A stretch of 64,000 nucleotides of DNA from Acidobacteriota bacterium (GTDB lineage: Bacteria; Acidobacteriota; Blastocatellia; Pyrinomonadales; Pyrinomonadaceae). The notes under the pieces were generated by a model. It searched no databases. It saw only the letters and a list, made by a program, of their open reading frames with translations, and had not been told where the DNA came from. The position numbers were made by a program, and so were the translations under genes. Positions 17,599-25,047 of the stretch are shown piece after piece. Location of the stretch: contig CP065000.1 of assembly GCA_016700075.1 (NCBI GenBank), forward strand, positions 1,116,001-1,180,000, read 5' to 3'. How positions within the stretch are numbered: the first letter of the stretch is position 1; the number at the start of each line of letters is the position of its first letter.

Positions 17599-19725
17599 CT
17601 AAAAACTGAACGCCAAACCGATGCGGCCGTTCACACCCGCAGTTCGGAAACCGTTCTCGTAGTATTCGTTGTCGAACACATTCTCAATGGTTCCGAAAAT
17701 CCGAAGCCCGTAGCGTTGTCCTTTCAGACGAAATGTATAACCGCCCGTCAGGTCGCCGCGGCGGTTGCCGTTGAAGCGATAAAGATACGTCGTGAAAGTT
17801 GAGTTACTAAATATCGGAGCAAGATACGACGATGCAACGAGCAGATCAAAATTGACCCATGCACGCCCGAAACGCTGCGTCGCGACCATCGTGAACTGAT
17901 GTTCCGGAATTCCGAGAGTCCTTAAAACGCCGCTGCCCGAAAGCTGCGGCGTCCGCTGTCGGCTTTTTGTCAGTGTGTACGAAGCGAAGATATCTGTTGA
18001 CTTCGCCGGGCTAAATGCGGCACTAAATTCACCACCTTTCGCCGTCCCGCCTTTTTGATTTTCATAGCCGCCGAAAGGACGCGGCGTGGTACCGATATTC
18101 GGAACGACATTACCGTAGCCGATTATATCGATCAGCTTCGTATGGAAATAGACTCCGGTAAGCTTTAACTTGTCGCCCACGGCGTACTGCTCGATACCGA
18201 TATCGGCCGCAATGCTTTTTTCGGGTTTCAACCCCGGGTCGCCGAGTGCAACGAAATTTGCCGAGGGGAACGTGCTGAAGAAGGTTCCATACCTTTCATA
18301 CAGCGACGGCACGCGGTAACCGTTGCCGACGTGTGCACGCAGTTTCGTTCCTGACACTCGAAAGAAATATGACACCGCACCGTCAAAAGTAACCGCCGAT
18401 GGCGGATCGCTCACCGTAACGCCTGAATACGGCGCGTTCGTCAGGCTGAATGCGGGCTGATCCACCTTGAAAAATTGAGCGCGCACTCCGCCTGCAAGCT
18501 GCAGCCTGCCGTCGAACGCACCGTACAATTCCTGAAGAATGAATGTATTGCTGGATTGGCCCGCACGCGTGAAAAAGTTTCCCGCACCGCTCGGCGTAAA
18601 GCCCTCGTTGCCAAAGCTCTCACGCTCGTACTCGTAACCTAGGCGTAAGTTATGCGTGCCGGGTGTCCAACTTAGAGACGCGTTCGCGGTATTAATGGTG
18701 CCCTTGAAAACGGACGTCGATGCCGACTGAAAGCCGACGCCCAGCGGACCGTTGATGTTCTCACGCTCGGTGCGCAGTCCCGAATAACCGACGTTCAGGC
18801 TCAGCTCGTCCGTGAAAGCGTGTGACATTGTGAACTGCCCATTGAAGAACTGCGATGCCTGCGAATTGTCGGGGTCGTCAACATCGGGGCGGAAATTAAC
18901 GTTCGGAACGGCATTGATGATCGTTACGCTAGACGGCGGCATAGTACCGAGCGTGTCGGGGCCGGAATTGAGCTTCACAAAAGCGTCAGAGACAAAAAAA
19001 CGCACCGAGACAGATGTATTATCGCCGGGACGCGCATTGATCCGACTCTGGAAATTCGTGTTTCGGGCGTCATCGTTTCCGTCGATGCCTTTCGTGTAAA
19101 CCGTGCGGGAACCGGCCAAGTTGAAACCGAATTTTCCACTCTTCAAACCGTGCGAAAGATTGCCGCGAAATCTCTGCAGCCCAAGCCCGCCGACCGCATA
19201 CGACAGCTGTCCGTTCGTTCCCGGCTGCGGATCGGGAGTGATGAAATTGACCGTCCCGCCGATCGAATTTGTGCCGTACAGCGAGCTGCCCGAACCTCGC
19301 AAAACTTCGATACGGCTGACGCTTGTCAGAGTAATGTCGCTCAAAATCGGCGACGCATCGCCGGTGATCGCGGCAGTATCGCGCAGGCGGAAACCGTCTA
19401 TCAATATCGCGGTGTCCTGATTCCGCAGCCCGCGGGTCTTGATATTCGCCGTCCGGCCAAATCCGCCGAGCTGCTGAACGCGAAAGCCCGGCATCGAACG
19501 CAGTGTTTCCGCAAGCGAAAAATCCGCTCGCTCGCGCATTTCTTGTCCGGTTATGGTGTTGACCGTCTTTGAAACCTCGTCGATCGGCTGAGGAAGATCC
19601 GCAGGTACGATCACAGTTTCGCGGATCGGCTGCGGGGTCGGTGATGGTGACGTCATAGGATCGGTCTGAGCCCATATTCCTGATACGCCACAAAACGTAA
19701 AGATCAATAAAAAGTAGATTTTCAT
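17599..19725 (-). CDS. btuB: BtuB-like TonB-dependent receptor, probable cobalamin transporter
   Basis: About 708 residues: signal peptide (YFLLIFTFCGVSGIWAQ), a Pro-rich segment with a TonB-box-like REТV stretch near residue 40, a plug domain (GQEMRERADFSLAETLRSMPG, then TRGLRNQDTAILIDGFRLRD and EVLRGSGSSLYGTNSIGG) and a beta-barrel ending in RIGLAFSF. The plug motifs are typical of BtuB/CirA-class receptors. Vitamin B12 specificity is inferred from the cobalamin riboswitch directly upstream and the btuFCD genes before it. I choose the ATG at 19725, preceded by GAGGAAAT; a start at 19743 would add six residues. Confidence 0.88.
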   Translation of the reverse strand: MKIYFLLIFTFCGVSGIWAQTDPMTSPSPTPQPIRETVIVPADLPQPIDEVSKTVNTITGQEMRERADFSLAETLRSMPGFRVQQLGGFGRTANIKTRGLRNQDTAILIDGFRLRDTAAITGDASPILSDITLTSVSRIEVLRGSGSSLYGTNSIGGTVNFITPDPQPGTNGQLSYAVGGLGLQRFRGNLSHGLKSGKFGFNLAGSRTVYTKGIDGNDDARNTNFQSRINARPGDNTSVSVRFFVSDAFVKLNSGPDTLGTMPPSSVTIINAVPNVNFRPDVDDPDNSQASQFFNGQFTMSHAFTDELSLNVGYSGLRTERENINGPLGVGFQSASTSVFKGTINTANASLSWTPGTHNLRLGYEYERESFGNEGFTPSGAGNFFTRAGQSSNTFILQELYGAFDGRLQLAGGVRAQFFKVDQPAFSLTNAPYSGVTVSDPPSAVTFDGAVSYFFRVSGTKLRAHVGNGYRVPSLYERYGTFFSTFPSANFVALGDPGLKPEKSIAADIGIEQYAVGDKLKLTGVYFHTKLIDIIGYGNVVPNIGTTPRPFGGYENQKGGTAKGGEFSAAFSPAKSTDIFASYTLTKSRQRTPQLSGSGVLRTLGIPEHQFTMVATQRFGRAWVNFDLLVASSYLAPIFSNSTFTTYLYRFNGNRRGDLTGGYTFRLKGQRYGLRIFGTIENVFDNEYYENGFRTAGVNGRIGLAFSF

Positions 19726-19736
19726 ATTTCCTCTTC

Positions 19737-19848
19737 TGCCCACACGCAGAATGGTTCTGAGCCCAGGCGGCCGGGCGATGTTCCCGACTGTTACGGTTGC
19801 GTGGGCAGCGCCGGATTCTCACCGGGCTTCCACCGCAACGGCCGCCAA
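19737..19848 (-). promoter_or_regulatory. Cobalamin riboswitch upstream of the btuB-like gene
   Basis: On the - strand the leader contains GGAAGCCCGGTGAGAATCCG followed by GCGCTGCCCACGCAACCGTAAC, the conserved core of cobalamin riboswitches (GGTGxxAAxTCC and CTGxCCxxGCxACxGT). A further GGCTCAGAACC element lies near the 3-prime end. It fills the whole gap between the btuD stop and the receptor gene. No T-tract terminator is visible after it, so regulation is probably at translation through the GAGGAAAT ribosome-binding site. Confidence 0.8.
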
Positions 19849-20622
19849 CTAAAATACGTTCGTTACACGAACGTTCCCGCTTGCCGGATTCGCATCCAGC
19901 AAAACCTTTACGCCGAAAACCTCGGCGATATTCTTCTCCGTCAGGACGGTCGCTGGCTTGCCTGACGCTGCGACCTTGCCGTCGAGCAGCATTACGATCT
20001 CGTCCGCAAACTCTGCGGCCAAATTGAGGTCGTGTGTGATCACAACCGCAGCCGAACCGCACGAACCGCAGCGTTCGCGCACAAGCCGAAACATCATCGC
20101 CTGATGTGCGATATCCAGATTCGCCGTCGGCTCATCAAGCAGCAAAATTCGTGCATTCGTTGCCAACGCCCTTGCCAGCACCACTCGTTGACGCTCGCCG
20201 CCCGATAGCTCATTCATGAACCGGCCGGCAAAACCTTCAAGGTCACAATCGTCTAACGCTCGTTCTGCCGAAGCGATATCTTCCGGCGTCTCCCATCCCA
20301 ACGCACTACCGTGTACAAAACGCCCCGCGAGGACAAATTCCAACACCGTGATCGGAAAACGCGTCTCATTCTCCTGTGATACGACAGCAATTTGTCGGGC
20401 GATCTCCCTCCGCGACAAGTTCGCGAAATGTTGGCCGTTCAGCATGATATCACCTGAAATTTGGGCCGTGATACTGCCATTCAATGCTCGCAGAAGCGTA
20501 GTCTTTCCGGCTCCGTTCGACCCGACGAGAGCTAAAACGCGGCCCGCCTCGATCGACAGAGAAACACCGGCGACAACAGTTTTGTCGCCATATCGGACGG
20601 ATATGTTCCTTGCTTCGAGCAT
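19849..20622 (-). CDS. btuD: Vitamin B12 ABC transporter ATP-binding protein
   Basis: A 257-residue ABC ATPase of the FepC/BtuD class. The Walker A motif is GSNGAGKTT (about 34-42), the Q-loop is VVSQENET, the signature is LSGGERQRV and the Walker B is ILLLDEPTANLD, followed by the H-loop VITHDLNLA. It powers import through the BtuC permease, whose gene starts just upstream. Substrate is inferred from the riboswitches and the adjacent receptor; the same ATPase class also serves siderophore and heme importers. Confidence 0.9.
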   Translation of the reverse strand: MLEARNISVRYGDKTVVAGVSLSIEAGRVLALVGSNGAGKTTLLRALNGSITAQISGDIMLNGQHFANLSRREIARQIAVVSQENETRFPITVLEFVLAGRFVHGSALGWETPEDIASAERALDDCDLEGFAGRFMNELSGGERQRVVLARALATNARILLLDEPTANLDIAHQAMMFRLVRERCGSCGSAAVVITHDLNLAAEFADEIVMLLDGKVAASGKPATVLTEKNIAEVFGVKVLLDANPASGNVRVTNVF

Positions 20623-20629
20623 TTGCAGT

Positions 20630-21580
20630 CTAATTCCTACGCAATAAATAAATGAACAGCGGTGCTCCTATCAAGGCGGTTATCGCTCCTACGGGCAGTT
20701 CCCGCGGAGCTATCGCCGTCCTCGCGACAGTGTCCGCCAAAACGACGAACATCGCTCCAACGATCGCCGACAGCGGAACGACCAGCCGGTTGTCGCTCCC
20801 GATCGTCAATCTGACGATGTGCGGCACGATCAGTCCGACGTAACCGACCGAACCGCTTGCGGCAACCGCGGCACCGACAACCAAACTTGCCGCGCCAAAA
20901 ACGAGAAGACGAACTCGCCCGACCTCAACACCAAAGTCGCGAGCATCACGTTCGCCGACCATCATCAAATTCAGCCCGCGAGCCTGTGACGCAATTATCA
21001 GAGTGCCAATGATGGCGGCGGCAAAACTTACATAGATTCCCATCGTCGACGCCTGAGAAAGGTCACCCAGGAGCCAGAATGTGAAACTGCGAAGCCGCGC
21101 CGCATCGAGCACCGTCGTCAGCATCACGATGATCGACGACAGGAATGTCGTAACGATCACGCCCGACAGTACAAGCCGCTCGACGCTCATTCCGGCCCGC
21201 GACCGTGCCATCTGATATACTGCGACGCTCGCCAGCCCTGCACCCGCGAACGCCAAAACAGGCCGCGACCATTCAAACGCCCCAAAGAACACGAACGCGA
21301 CCATCGTTCCAAGCGCCGCTCCGTTTGATACACCAAGCAAGTACGGTTCGGCAAGTGGATTACGAAGCAGCGCCTGCAAACCCGCACCGGCGACCGCAAG
21401 GCTCGCACCTACGCATGCCGCGAGAAAAATTCGCGGCAAACGAATGTCGAACAAAATTGAACGTGTCTGTTCGTCTAGCGAGAGGATATTCACACTTTCG
21501 GCACCGAGCATGGCCGCCGAGAAGAGCACTGCCAAAAGAGCGAGAGAAAGAATAAAAATGTAGCGGAGGAGTTTGTTCAA
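20630..21580 (-). CDS. btuC: Vitamin B12 ABC transporter permease (FecCD family)
   Basis: A polytopic inner-membrane permease of about 316 residues with roughly ten hydrophobic segments. Family signatures include IRLPRIFLAACVGASLAVAG, ALLRNPLAEPYLLGVSNGA and the coupling-helix region around GERDARDFGVEVGR, then VGLIVPHIVRL near residue 250. I place the start at the TTG at 21580, one nucleotide after the btuF stop, with GGGAAGA as ribosome-binding site. An ATG at 21640 in the same frame would add 20 hydrophilic residues and overlap btuF by 59 bp, which is less likely. Confidence 0.88.
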   Translation of the reverse strand: MNKLLRYIFILSLALLAVLFSAAMLGAESVNILSLDEQTRSILFDIRLPRIFLAACVGASLAVAGAGLQALLRNPLAEPYLLGVSNGAALGTMVAFVFFGAFEWSRPVLAFAGAGLASVAVYQMARSRAGMSVERLVLSGVIVTTFLSSIIVMLTTVLDAARLRSFTFWLLGDLSQASTMGIYVSFAAAIIGTLIIASQARGLNLMMVGERDARDFGVEVGRVRLLVFGAASLVVGAAVAASGSVGYVGLIVPHIVRLTIGSDNRLVVPLSAIVGAMFVVLADTVARTAIAPRELPVGAITALIGAPLFIYLLRRN

Positions 21581-21581
21581 A

Positions 21582-22535
21582 TCATTCTTCCCTTTTGAAA
21601 AGGTCGGGATGCAGCATCGCAGCCAATTTCTCCAACGCATCGACCAGCCGAGGTCCCGGCCGCGAGATCAGGTCCGCGTCGATGCGATACACTCTGCCGT
21701 TCTTTACCGCCGGTGAGTCTTTGAAAACTTCGTTCGGTTCACGGTTGTCCTCGCTGTCCGAAAGAATGATGGCCTCGGGACGCAGTACAAGTGCCGACTC
21801 CTTGCTCAGCCGCGGAAACGCGGTCTCCACATCTACTGTCGCCGAAATTGCGCCTGCCTTGGCGAGCGGTTCGTTCAGGAACGAATCCCTGCCAATCGTG
21901 AAAAGCGGTTCACGCGAGATCTGCACAAAAACACGCACCTTTTCAGCGGGCCGCGTCTTTGTCCAAACCTTTCCCACGCGGTCTCTTAAAGCGGCGATCA
22001 TAGGCTCGGCCTTGTCAGTCGTACCCAAAATATCGGCGATCTGCCGAATGTTGTAAAACACGCCGTCGATCGTGGTCGGATTTGTTACATAAACGAGAAT
22101 GCCGTTTTGCTCAAGTGTTTTCGTAAATGCCTCCACCTGAGACGCGGTCGAAACAAAGACCATGTCCGGCTTCATCGCGACGATGGTCTCCATATTCGGA
22201 TTCATCGTGTCGCCTATCTTCGCGATGCCCTTCGCCTGCTCCGGAAAATCACAAAACGACGTGACGCCGACCAGACGGTCACCACCGCCCGCCGCAAAGA
22301 CAAGCTCCGTAACGCTCGGCGCCAACGAAACGACGCGTCGAACTTCGCCTTTGACCTCGATGTTTCGGCCGAGGTCGTCCATGAAATTACGAATGCTTGA
22401 AACAGGGGTCGGTGCCTCTTGTGAACCAGGAACATCTAATACGGCATTCGACGTCGTGCTGCCTGAACATGCAGCCGCGACAAATACCGCCGCCAAGATC
22501 AGCAATCGAATGGTAATTTGAACTTCCTTTATCAT
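21582..22535 (-). CDS. btuF: Cobalamin-binding lipoprotein of an ABC importer (TroA/BtuF family)
   Basis: About 317 residues. The N-terminus has a lipoprotein signal (LLILAAVFVAAACSG) with a lipobox Cys, so the protein is probably a lipid-anchored binding protein. The mature part shows the helical-backbone solute-binding fold: RVVSLAPSVTELVFAAGGGDRLVGVTSFCDFP and KIGDTMNPNMETIVAMKPD, both typical of BtuF. I use the ATG at 22535; an upstream start at 22574 would put 13 residues before the lipoprotein signal and inside the riboswitch terminator region. It leads the btuF-btuC-btuD-btuB group and is controlled by the cobalamin riboswitch upstream. Confidence 0.88.
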   Translation of the reverse strand: MIKEVQITIRLLILAAVFVAAACSGSTTSNAVLDVPGSQEAPTPVSSIRNFMDDLGRNIEVKGEVRRVVSLAPSVTELVFAAGGGDRLVGVTSFCDFPEQAKGIAKIGDTMNPNMETIVAMKPDMVFVSTASQVEAFTKTLEQNGILVYVTNPTTIDGVFYNIRQIADILGTTDKAEPMIAALRDRVGKVWTKTRPAEKVRVFVQISREPLFTIGRDSFLNEPLAKAGAISATVDVETAFPRLSKESALVLRPEAIILSDSEDNREPNEVFKDSPAVKNGRVYRIDADLISRPGPRLVDALEKLAAMLHPDLFKREE

Positions 22536-22546
22536 CGCTATCAGTA

Positions 22547-22600
22547 CAAAAACCGAAAACCCTGCCTTTCCCAAGCCCGAAAACGGACGGAAAGACAGGG
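22547..22600 (-). terminator. Riboswitch-linked intrinsic terminator ahead of btuF
   Basis: On the - strand CCCTGTCTTTCC (22600-22589) pairs with GGAAAGGCAGGG (22571-22560), twelve pairs including one G-U, followed by a T-rich stretch GTTTTCGGTTTTT. It lies between the cobalamin riboswitch core and the btuF start, the expected place for a transcription-attenuation platform. Confidence 0.75.
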
Positions 22601-22659
22601 CTCAATCAGCTTCTGTCAGGGAACGCATCGCGTTCCGTCAATATTCCATTTCCGCCTGC

Positions 22660-22840
22660 GGCGCCTTTTCGCGAAACACCATGCCCGGCTGTTCGTTCAA
22701 AACAGGCATCCTGACTTTACCGAAAACATCGGCTCACAGTGACGCGATCGTTCGGGAATCTCACCCGCTTCCCCTGTTTCCCGGCCTGCAAAACACAGTC
22801 CGAACGAACAACGCTCCATTTCGGAGCATCTTAGATTCTT
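22660..22840 (-). promoter_or_regulatory. Cobalamin riboswitch controlling the btuFCD-btuB group
   Basis: The - strand carries GAAGCGGGTGAGATTCCCGA, then CGTCACTGTGAGCCGATG and GTAAAGTCAGGATGCC, an almost textbook cobalamin riboswitch (GGTGxxATTCCC, CACTGTxAxCCGATG and AAGTCxGGAxGCC). The boundaries are approximate. It begins just after the kynB stop codon and is followed by a terminator hairpin at 22560-22600, so bound B12 should end transcription before btuF. Confidence 0.92.
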
Positions 22841-22859
22841 ACCTTGAAAGGACCGCAAG

Positions 22860-23624
22860 TCAATCCGCCGACTTTTGGAGAAGCATCGGACGCGACGGCG
22901 CACAATCTGTATCAAAGGGAGCGATCTGGAGATTCAGCAGATATTCGCCGTCCGGAACCTCGTTCGGAATATAGGCCAGCTCAGTGATCGTTGAATTGAT
23001 CCGCGTGGCATCGGAAATTTCATGACTGCCGGCATCAACGCACCAAAAGATGCGGTGATTTTCCAGCTTGCCGTCGTCAAAAATACGGTCGATCGACGGC
23101 AGATCGCATACTAAATGTGTAAAACCCGACTCGACGATCAGCCGCATTGCGTCTGCAGAAAAATACGGTGGAATATTCTCTTCTCCGTATTCCGCGGTGA
23201 TCTTCGAGTCATTGTTCGGCAGCGTTCGAACGATCAGCGCAGCCGGCCCCGCGTCAGAACCACCTGCGGTAGCGGGTGGTTGAACGCCTGCATTCTTCAA
23301 CGAAGCTAAGGTTAAGATTTGCTCTTCACCTGAGAATTCAGGCTCGACCGACACCAGCACCGTAGGAACTATCACATCCCTCAGACATTCTCGAACCGAT
23401 ATCCGCTTGTGCGTGATATGGCCCACGCATTCGGTATGTGTTCCGTTGCAATGTGGTATGAAAGTGTACCGCTCGAAATTCACACTCCCGCCCTGACGCG
23501 TATCGCCGACCAGCGAACCCGCACGAACCGGCTCCGATATCGCCCGATCGACACCGTACGCATTTGGCTGCGGGCCGTTGAATCGCAACGGTATAGAGAT
23601 ATCGATAGGGAAAATGTTACTCAT
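22860..23624 (-). CDS. kynB: Kynurenine formamidase (cyclase family, KynB-like)
   Basis: A 254-residue metal-dependent cyclase-family hydrolase expected to convert N-formylkynurenine to kynurenine and formate. The metal-binding motif is HCNGTHTECVGH (H58, H63, E65, H69), the HxGTHxE hallmark of KynB and related cyclases. The assignment to kynurenine formamidase comes mainly from its place at the end of a gene run with kmo, kynU and other kynurenine genes; it lies 12 bp after kmo. Residues 114-124 (VQPPATAGGSD) are encoded by a short interspersed repeat (23253-23283) between LASLKNAG and AALIVRTLPN and look like an in-frame insertion. Substrate proof would need assay. Confidence 0.82.
   Translation of the reverse strand: MSNIFPIDISIPLRFNGPQPNAYGVDRAISEPVRAGSLVGDTRQGGSVNFERYTFIPHCNGTHTECVGHITHKRISVRECLRDVIVPTVLVSVEPEFSGEEQILTLASLKNAGVQPPATAGGSDAGPAALIVRTLPNNDSKITAEYGEENIPPYFSADAMRLIVESGFTHLVCDLPSIDRIFDDGKLENHRIFWCVDAGSHEISDATRINSTITELAYIPNEVPDGEYLLNLQIAPFDTDCAPSRPMLLQKSAD
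23253..23283. repeat. PPA-x-AGG coding repeat, copy inside kynB
   Basis: The + strand reads TCAGAACCACCTGCGGTAGC then GGGTGGTTGA. A second copy at 36012-36042, in opposite orientation, shares the pattern TCAGAACCnCCTGCG..AGCGGGnGG. Both lie inside coding sequence in the same frame, giving VQPPATAGG here and SEPPASAGG in the dehydrogenase. The core is weakly palindromic (CCACCTGC / GCGGGTGG). Confidence 0.7.
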
Positions 23625-23636
23625 TCACTTCTTGCG

Positions 23637-25040
23637 TTATACGCCGTGCTGCAACTTGCGAATATCGGCCATTACCTTCTCCAGATCGACTTCGCTCACA
23701 TTATCTATGCCCTCGCAAATATTCATCAGGAGTTCATCCTGCGCATTCCCGCGTCGGCGAGCCTCGGAATACGGCATATCCTCTCGAAACGTAACCATCG
23801 AATATTTTGAATAGTAGTCGGGAAACTCGTGTTCGAGCCGCGTCTCGAGCTCTCGTTTGCGCTGAAAGACCGGATTCGCAGTTGCATCGCGCATCTCATA
23901 AAAATTCTCTTCCGCGAGGTCAGCGATGGCGTCGGTGTTGACCTTTCGCAGCTCGCCATATTGTTCGAAGATCGATGCCCATTCGATCTCGCCGCCACCT
24001 GATGTCGACGTTTGCGGCATTTGCCCGTCGATCAATCCCGCGAGGACCCGAACGTCCTCGAAAGAGCAATTCATTCCCTGCCCGTAAAACGGCACGACCG
24101 CATGTGCCGAATCGCCGAGCAGCAGCACTTTCCCGTCAACATTCCACGGCCAACATTTTACCGTTCCAAGTTGTCCCGTCGGATTCGCGAAGAAATCCTC
24201 GGCAAGCGTCGGCATCAAAGGGACCGCATCCGGGAATTCACGGTTAAAAAATTCGAGCAATGTAGCTTCATCAGTAAGCGTTTCAAAAGAAATCTCTCGT
24301 TCATCGCCGTCCGTTAAAACAGGCTGCTCAGACTTGTGGGCCAAGAACAGCGTGCAGGTAAAACTGCCGTCGAAATTCGGCAGTGCGATCATCATAAATC
24401 GATGCCGCGGCCAGATATGAAGAGCGTTCTTTTCGAGCAAGAACTCACCGTTAGGCCCCGGCGGAATATGCAGTTCCTTGTAACCGTGATCGAGAAAGAC
24501 CGACAAGTACTGGAACTCCGGCATCTGCCGCTGCATCGCCTGACGGATCGGCGATCCCGCACCGTCCGTGGCGAAAACCGTGTCCCCTATGATCGTCTTT
24601 CCGGTATCGAAACTTATTTCGCCGCTTAGCGTGTCGAAGTCCGCGCATCGCTCATTAAAGACAAATCTCACGTTCTCGTGCTTCTCAGCCTCATTCATCA
24701 AGGCGATGTTCAGCCCCGAACGCGAAACGGAATTTATGTATTCGCCTTCGCGGCCGCTGTATGGCAGCAGCTTAGTATTTCCCGCGGCGTCGTGGATCAT
24801 GCGGCCATACATCGGAACTGCCTCGGCAAGCATGTAATCGTCCATCCTGACCTCGCGAAGTGCGGCTATACCGCGATCGGAAAGCGCGAGATTTATCGAA
24901 CGTCCCGCTTCGACTATGTCCTTGCGCATGTCGCCGCGGGCCTCGAATACATTCACGCGAAACCCTCGGCGTGCGAGATAAATTGAAAGAAGCGAGCCCG
25001 CCAGGCCCGCTCCTATGATGGTTATGCTGCGTTCTGACAT
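23637..25040 (-). CDS. kmo: Kynurenine 3-monooxygenase
   Basis: A 467-residue FAD-dependent aromatic hydroxylase that converts L-kynurenine to 3-hydroxykynurenine with NADPH and oxygen. The N-terminal FAD motif is ITIIGAGLAGSLLSIYLARRG (about 5-25), with the family-typical GRSINLALSDRG near residue 47. The second FAD motif is LLLGDSAHAVVPFYGQGMN near residue 310 and PLMPTLAEDFFANPTGQLG precedes it. The C-terminus is hydrophilic, without the membrane anchor of the eukaryotic enzyme. It starts 7 bp after the formate dehydrogenase gene and is followed by kynB after 12 bp, so the three are probably co-transcribed. Confidence 0.94.
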   Translation of the reverse strand: MSERSITIIGAGLAGSLLSIYLARRGFRVNVFEARGDMRKDIVEAGRSINLALSDRGIAALREVRMDDYMLAEAVPMYGRMIHDAAGNTKLLPYSGREGEYINSVSRSGLNIALMNEAEKHENVRFVFNERCADFDTLSGEISFDTGKTIIGDTVFATDGAGSPIRQAMQRQMPEFQYLSVFLDHGYKELHIPPGPNGEFLLEKNALHIWPRHRFMMIALPNFDGSFTCTLFLAHKSEQPVLTDGDEREISFETLTDEATLLEFFNREFPDAVPLMPTLAEDFFANPTGQLGTVKCWPWNVDGKVLLLGDSAHAVVPFYGQGMNCSFEDVRVLAGLIDGQMPQTSTSGGGEIEWASIFEQYGELRKVNTDAIADLAEENFYEMRDATANPVFQRKRELETRLEHEFPDYYSKYSMVTFREDMPYSEARRRGNAQDELLMNICEGIDNVSEVDLEKVMADIRKLQHGV

Positions 25041-25047
25041 CTGTTGT

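Noticed and set aside
19070..20062. A 330-codon - strand frame spanning the end of btuD, the riboswitch and the receptor start
   Set aside because: It crosses two real genes in a different frame and is Arg-rich shadow sequence.
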